From Spirochaetaceae bacterium (lineage in GTDB: Bacteria > Spirochaetota > Spirochaetia > JABEVK01): a stretch of 8,462 nucleotides of DNA. The notes under the pieces were generated by a model, which ran no database searches, was not told where the DNA came from, and saw only the letters and a list, made by a program, of their open reading frames with translations. Both the position numbers and the translations under genes were made by a program. Position 1 is the first letter of the stretch; every line of letters begins with the position of its first letter. Positions 5,869 to 8,462 of the stretch are shown piece by piece. The stretch lies in assembly GCA_023265735.1 (NCBI GenBank), contig JAHFSN010000020.1, positions 4,374 to 12,835 on the forward strand, written 5' to 3'.

Positions 5869-7317
5869 ATGGCAAGGCACTCCATCCTGACGCAAATTGC
5901 CAGGTCGGCCACCGCGATGGTGGTTCTGTTTGCGGTGATTTGGACCGCTGGGGCCGTGGTCTGGCTCTATTCGAACTCCGTCTTCGGGTTGGATCGACAC
6001 GCCGATCTGGAGGTCCGTGAACTCGCCGCCGCCCTGGCGCCGCTTGTATGGAACCTCGACGATCAGTCCATCCAAGCCCTCGTGAACACCAAAGCCGAGG
6101 ATCCTGAACTGGTATCCATCGATGTCCAGGAGAGCTCCGGGGGCAAGAGATGGACGAATGGCAGACCCACAGGACCAGAGACCACAAAGAGAGTCGCGCC
6201 CATTCTGGTCGACGGCCGCGCCATCGGCACCATCTCCCTTGGGCTGTCTCTCGAGCCGCGGTTGGCCGAGATGGTGAACCAGATCGCCGTGCTGATCGCC
6301 TCGCAGTTCCTGCTCCTGGGAATCGTCCTCCTGTCCCTCACCTTCTCGTGGCGTCGCGTCGTGTCCCGGCTGCAGGCCATGGTCCATTCGGTCGACAGGT
6401 TCACCAGGGATCAGCACGACTCGCGAATGCCCGTGGTGGGGGACGACGAGCTGTCCCGGTTGGCCCTGGGCTTCAACGCCATGGCCGCCCGCATCCAAAA
6501 AAACACCCTCACCATGGAAAGGGAGATCGCCGAACGGACAGAGAAGCTCATGGAGGCCGAAAAGCTGGCCCTCGTCGGAAGCCTCGTCGCGGGCGTGGCC
6601 CACGAGATCAACACTCCGGTAGGCAACAGCATTACCATCACTTCTTGGCTGGCGGCCCGGGCCAAGGAGATCGAAGAGAGTCTCCGGAACGGAGAGGTCA
6701 CCCCTGAAGACCTCCGTTCTTTTCTGGCCGACACGGAGTCGTCCCTGGGCATTGTTCAATCGGGGCTGGGCAGGACTTCCGAACTCATCCAAGGGTTCAA
6801 GGTGATTGGGGCCTCGCAGGTGGTGGACGAACGTCGGCTCCTTTGGATGAGCCCGTTCCTCAACGAGGTCGTTTCCAGCCTCGCACCTACCCTCAAGCCC
6901 TATCCCCACCGGGTGTCGGTCGACTGCCCAGTGGACTTCGTGGTCGAAAACCACGCCGGGGCCCTGTTCCAGATTGTGACCAACCTCGTTCTGAACGCTC
7001 ACCTTCACGCGTTTCCCCCGGACGGGGCCGGAAATATTGTCGTTCAGTCAGAAGTCGCCCCAGACGACCGTGAAGCCTTTCTGCTTTCGGTCAGGGACGA
7101 CGGTACGGGAATGGACCCTGGAATTCAGGAAAAGATCTTCGAACCTTTCTTCACCACGTCGAGGACACGGGGAGGCACAGGACTGGGACTGTCCATCGTG
7201 GCTTCCCTCGTGAACACCCTGGGAGGTACCATTGAAGTTCACTCCCGCCTGGGCCAGGGGAGCGTTTTTGATCTCCGCCTGCCGCTGGTCGCCCCGGATC
7301 AGCCCTCCGCCCACTGA
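5869..7317 (+). CDS. Membrane sensor histidine kinase, partner of the HD-GYP regulator
   Basis: The 482-residue protein has two membrane helices (about 15-34 and 139-159) that bracket a periplasmic sensor of about 100 residues. This sensor has the pattern ELAAALAPLVWNLDDQSI, seen in many kinases whose signal is unknown. A HAMP linker (about 160-215) and a coiled-coil-like stretch (RIQKNTLTMEREIAERTEKLMEAEK, split across about 210-235) precede the phospho-acceptor His245 in VAHEINTPVG, an HPK4-type H-box. The ATP-binding domain shows an N-box (Asn372, Asn376), G1 RDDGTG (Asp410), an F-box FEPFFTTS (424-431) and G2 GGTGLGL (435-441). It has no receiver or HPt module, so it probably phosphorylates Asp65 of the upstream regulator directly. 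Start ATG 5869 lies six bases after the regulator stop, with only a weak ribosome site. Its stop is four bases from the convergent lgt stop. Confidence 0.92.
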   Translation: MARHSILTQIARSATAMVVLFAVIWTAGAVVWLYSNSVFGLDRHADLEVRELAAALAPLVWNLDDQSIQALVNTKAEDPELVSIDVQESSGGKRWTNGRPTGPETTKRVAPILVDGRAIGTISLGLSLEPRLAEMVNQIAVLIASQFLLLGIVLLSLTFSWRRVVSRLQAMVHSVDRFTRDQHDSRMPVVGDDELSRLALGFNAMAARIQKNTLTMEREIAERTEKLMEAEKLALVGSLVAGVAHEINTPVGNSITITSWLAARAKEIEESLRNGEVTPEDLRSFLADTESSLGIVQSGLGRTSELIQGFKVIGASQVVDERRLLWMSPFLNEVVSSLAPTLKPYPHRVSVDCPVDFVVENHAGALFQIVTNLVLNAHLHAFPPDGAGNIVVQSEVAPDDREAFLLSVRDDGTGMDPGIQEKIFEPFFTTSRTRGGTGLGLSIVASLVNTLGGTIEVHSRLGQGSVFDLRLPLVAPDQPSAH

Positions 7318-7321
7318 AGCT

Positions 7322-8314
7322 CTACCGGCCGTGCTTCTTTGACGTCTTTCGAACAGGCGAGGCTGCGGCCAAGGCCTTCCTCTTGTGATAGACCGAGAGG
7401 AGAATGAGAAAGACGACCCCCCCGACAATCATGACCGAACTGAGAATCTGCCCCATGCTGAAATTGAGAAGAGGAACTTCCAGCTGGCTCGTGCTGAACC
7501 CCGGTTGGAAGCTGATGATGAAGTCCAGTCCCTTGTCGGGGTTGCGGAGGTATTCGACGGCAAAACGCACGATGCCGTAGCCGATGAGGTAGGTACCCAT
7601 GAGGAAACCCTGGAACGGCTTGCGGTCCTTCAGGACAAACCAGAAGAGCAGCCAGAGGAGAATTCCCTCGCCGGCGGCCTCGTAGAGCTGACTGGGGTGC
7701 CGGGGAAGGTTGACCAGGGCGTCGGTTGACGTGATGCCCGTCTGCTGCATGGCGTGCTGAACCCATGGCTCGGAGGTGGATACCTTCTCGGCGTGGGGGA
7801 ACAGCGTCCCCCAGGGAACCGTGGTGACCCGGCCCCAAAGCTCCTCGTTGATGAAGTTGCCCAGCCGCCCGAAGGTGTAGCCCAACGGAAACGCTGCCAC
7901 GACCCAGTCCCCCCACTGAAGCAGGTCGAGCTTCTTGTACCGGCAATAGAGGAGAAAGCCCACGATCACTCCCAGGAGCCCGCCGTGAAAACTCATGCCG
8001 GCAAACCCCGTGAAATGCCAGTTTTCGTCGAAGGGCCAGAAGATCAGCCACGGTTGAGCCCAGTAGCGGCCCGTGGTGTCATAGACCAAGGTCCCGAAGA
8101 GTCGGGCTCCGATCAACAGGCCGGCTAACCCCGCAAAGAAGAAGTTGCTGACCGTGTCCTTAGCGATGAGTTGGCCGCTGCGCCTTACCTGAACGTTGAA
8201 CAGCCAATACGTCAGGGCAAAGGCGACCACGTACATCAGGCCATACCACCGAATGGGGAGGCCGGGGATGATTTCTGGTCTGATCCAGTCGGGGAACGTG
8301 AGATACAGCGGCAT
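7322..8314 (-). CDS. lgt: Prolipoprotein diacylglyceryl transferase
   Basis: This 330-residue, multi-pass inner-membrane protein is Lgt. It transfers diacylglycerol from phosphatidylglycerol to the lipobox cysteine of prolipoproteins, the first step of lipoprotein maturation. Signature segments are RWYGLMY (22-28), MSFHGG (107-112, His110), the Lgt signature GRLGNFINEELWGR (149-162, Arg150), HPSQLYEA (206-213) and RFAVEYLRNPD (250-260, Arg250). By position, His110, Arg150 and Arg250 correspond to the E. coli essential residues His103, Arg143 and Arg239. It is somewhat longer than E. coli Lgt (291): there is an extended loop at about 165-205 and a basic C-terminal tail (KRKALAAASPVRKTSKKHGR). 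The start is fixed by a strong AGGGAGGT ribosome site just upstream. It converges on the histidine kinase gene and follows a FapA-like gene, with which it probably shares an mRNA. Confidence 0.97.
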   Translation of the reverse strand: MPLYLTFPDWIRPEIIPGLPIRWYGLMYVVAFALTYWLFNVQVRRSGQLIAKDTVSNFFFAGLAGLLIGARLFGTLVYDTTGRYWAQPWLIFWPFDENWHFTGFAGMSFHGGLLGVIVGFLLYCRYKKLDLLQWGDWVVAAFPLGYTFGRLGNFINEELWGRVTTVPWGTLFPHAEKVSTSEPWVQHAMQQTGITSTDALVNLPRHPSQLYEAAGEGILLWLLFWFVLKDRKPFQGFLMGTYLIGYGIVRFAVEYLRNPDKGLDFIISFQPGFSTSQLEVPLLNFSMGQILSSVMIVGGVVFLILLSVYHKRKALAAASPVRKTSKKHGR

Positions 8315-8317
8315 GGG

Positions 8318-8325
8318 ACCTCCCT
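8318..8325 (-). promoter_or_regulatory. Strong lgt ribosome binding site abutting the upstream stop codon
   Basis: The complement reads AGGGAGGT, three bases before the lgt ATG at 8312-8314. Its first base is the last base of the TAA stop (8325-8327) of the upstream gene. Ribosomes finishing that gene would cover this site, so coupled translation is likely. Confidence 0.8.
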
Positions 8326-8462
8326 TAGGTCAACGGTATTTCTTGGATGTGTCCGGTCTGTTCATTAAAAATAATCTTGACCGCCGTGCGACGGCTCGTG
8401 GGCTCGTAAAGACGTCCATGGCTTTCGATGCTGACCCCGGGAAACAAGGTTTCCCGGATGAC
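8325..8462 (-). CDS. C-terminal fragment resembling a FapA/DUF342 protein
   Basis: Reading leftward from the right edge, a frame of 45 codons ends in TAA at 8325-8327. The fragment includes RETLFPGVSIESHGRLYE, then KIIFNEQTGHIQEIPL near its end. The pattern FPGV-x-I, followed by a short strand and a final beta hairpin with G-x-I-x-x-x-PL, resembles the tail of DUF342 proteins (FapA, a beta-helical family named for flagellar assembly). The identification rests on a short piece and is from memory of the family pattern, so it is tentative. Only ten bases separate it from lgt, and its stop touches the lgt ribosome site, so the two probably form an operon. The rest of the gene lies outside the window. 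Confidence 0.55.
   Translation of the reverse strand, partial: VIRETLFPGVSIESHGRLYEPTSRRTAVKIIFNEQTGHIQEIPLT

Noticed and set aside
4297..7008. 903-codon open frame on the minus strand opposite the two-component genes
   Set aside because: It mirrors well-supported plus-strand genes and arises from third-position G/C bias. Its translation shows no domain and no ribosome site.

Overview
The window comes from a high-GC, diderm-like bacterium. The sequence shows strong G/C bias at third codon positions, long antisense shadow frames, tightly packed genes, a lipoprotein-modifying membrane enzyme, a secreted-protein start and a c-di-GMP signalling pair. The phylum is not fixed by what is visible. 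An acidobacterial or deltaproteobacterial-type genome would fit, but this is only a guess from style.

Left part (1-991, minus strand). A UlaG-like metallo-beta-lactamase-fold hydrolase is followed, with an 11-base overlap, by the start of a second gene that runs off the left edge. That second gene begins with a clear signal peptide. The hydrolase has a promoter-like sequence placed so that its mRNA would be leaderless.

Centre-left (1067-3977, plus strand). This is a two-gene unit, ravA-viaA: a MoxR-family AAA+ ATPase and its VWA-domain partner. The two overlap by 14 bases and so are probably translationally coupled. In E. coli this pair forms a membrane-associated, chaperone-like system. Here it lies divergent from the hydrolase gene.

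Non-coding block (3975-4268). A 294-base element lies between viaA and the next operon. It has 22-base terminal inverted repeats with one mismatch, bounded by TA, and is almost entirely self-complementary. It folds on paper into an outer stem, two side stem-loops and a long inner arm capped by a perfect 29-bp hairpin, with no unpaired bases at the four-way junction. It looks like a MITE or a similar non-autonomous structured repeat. It begins inside the viaA stop codon. Removing it and one TA would leave TAA as the stop, so the insertion would have preserved termination.

Centre-right (4336-7317, plus strand). A two-component pair lies here: a REC-DUF3369-HD-GYP response regulator (predicted c-di-GMP phosphodiesterase output), then, six bases later, a membrane histidine kinase. 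A sigma-70-like promoter candidate lies just beyond the right end of the repeat. The likely circuit is envelope or environmental signal, then kinase His245, then receiver Asp65, then a change in c-di-GMP hydrolysis.

Right part (7322-8462, minus strand). lgt, the first enzyme of lipoprotein maturation, converges on the kinase gene with only four bases between stop codons. Upstream of lgt is the last 45 codons of a gene whose product resembles the C-terminus of FapA/DUF342 proteins. Its stop codon lies against the lgt ribosome binding site, so the two are probably one operon.

I saw no rRNA, tRNA, CRISPR array, transposase gene or plasmid/phage hallmark. Apart from the repeat block, no gene-free stretch exceeds 300 bases.
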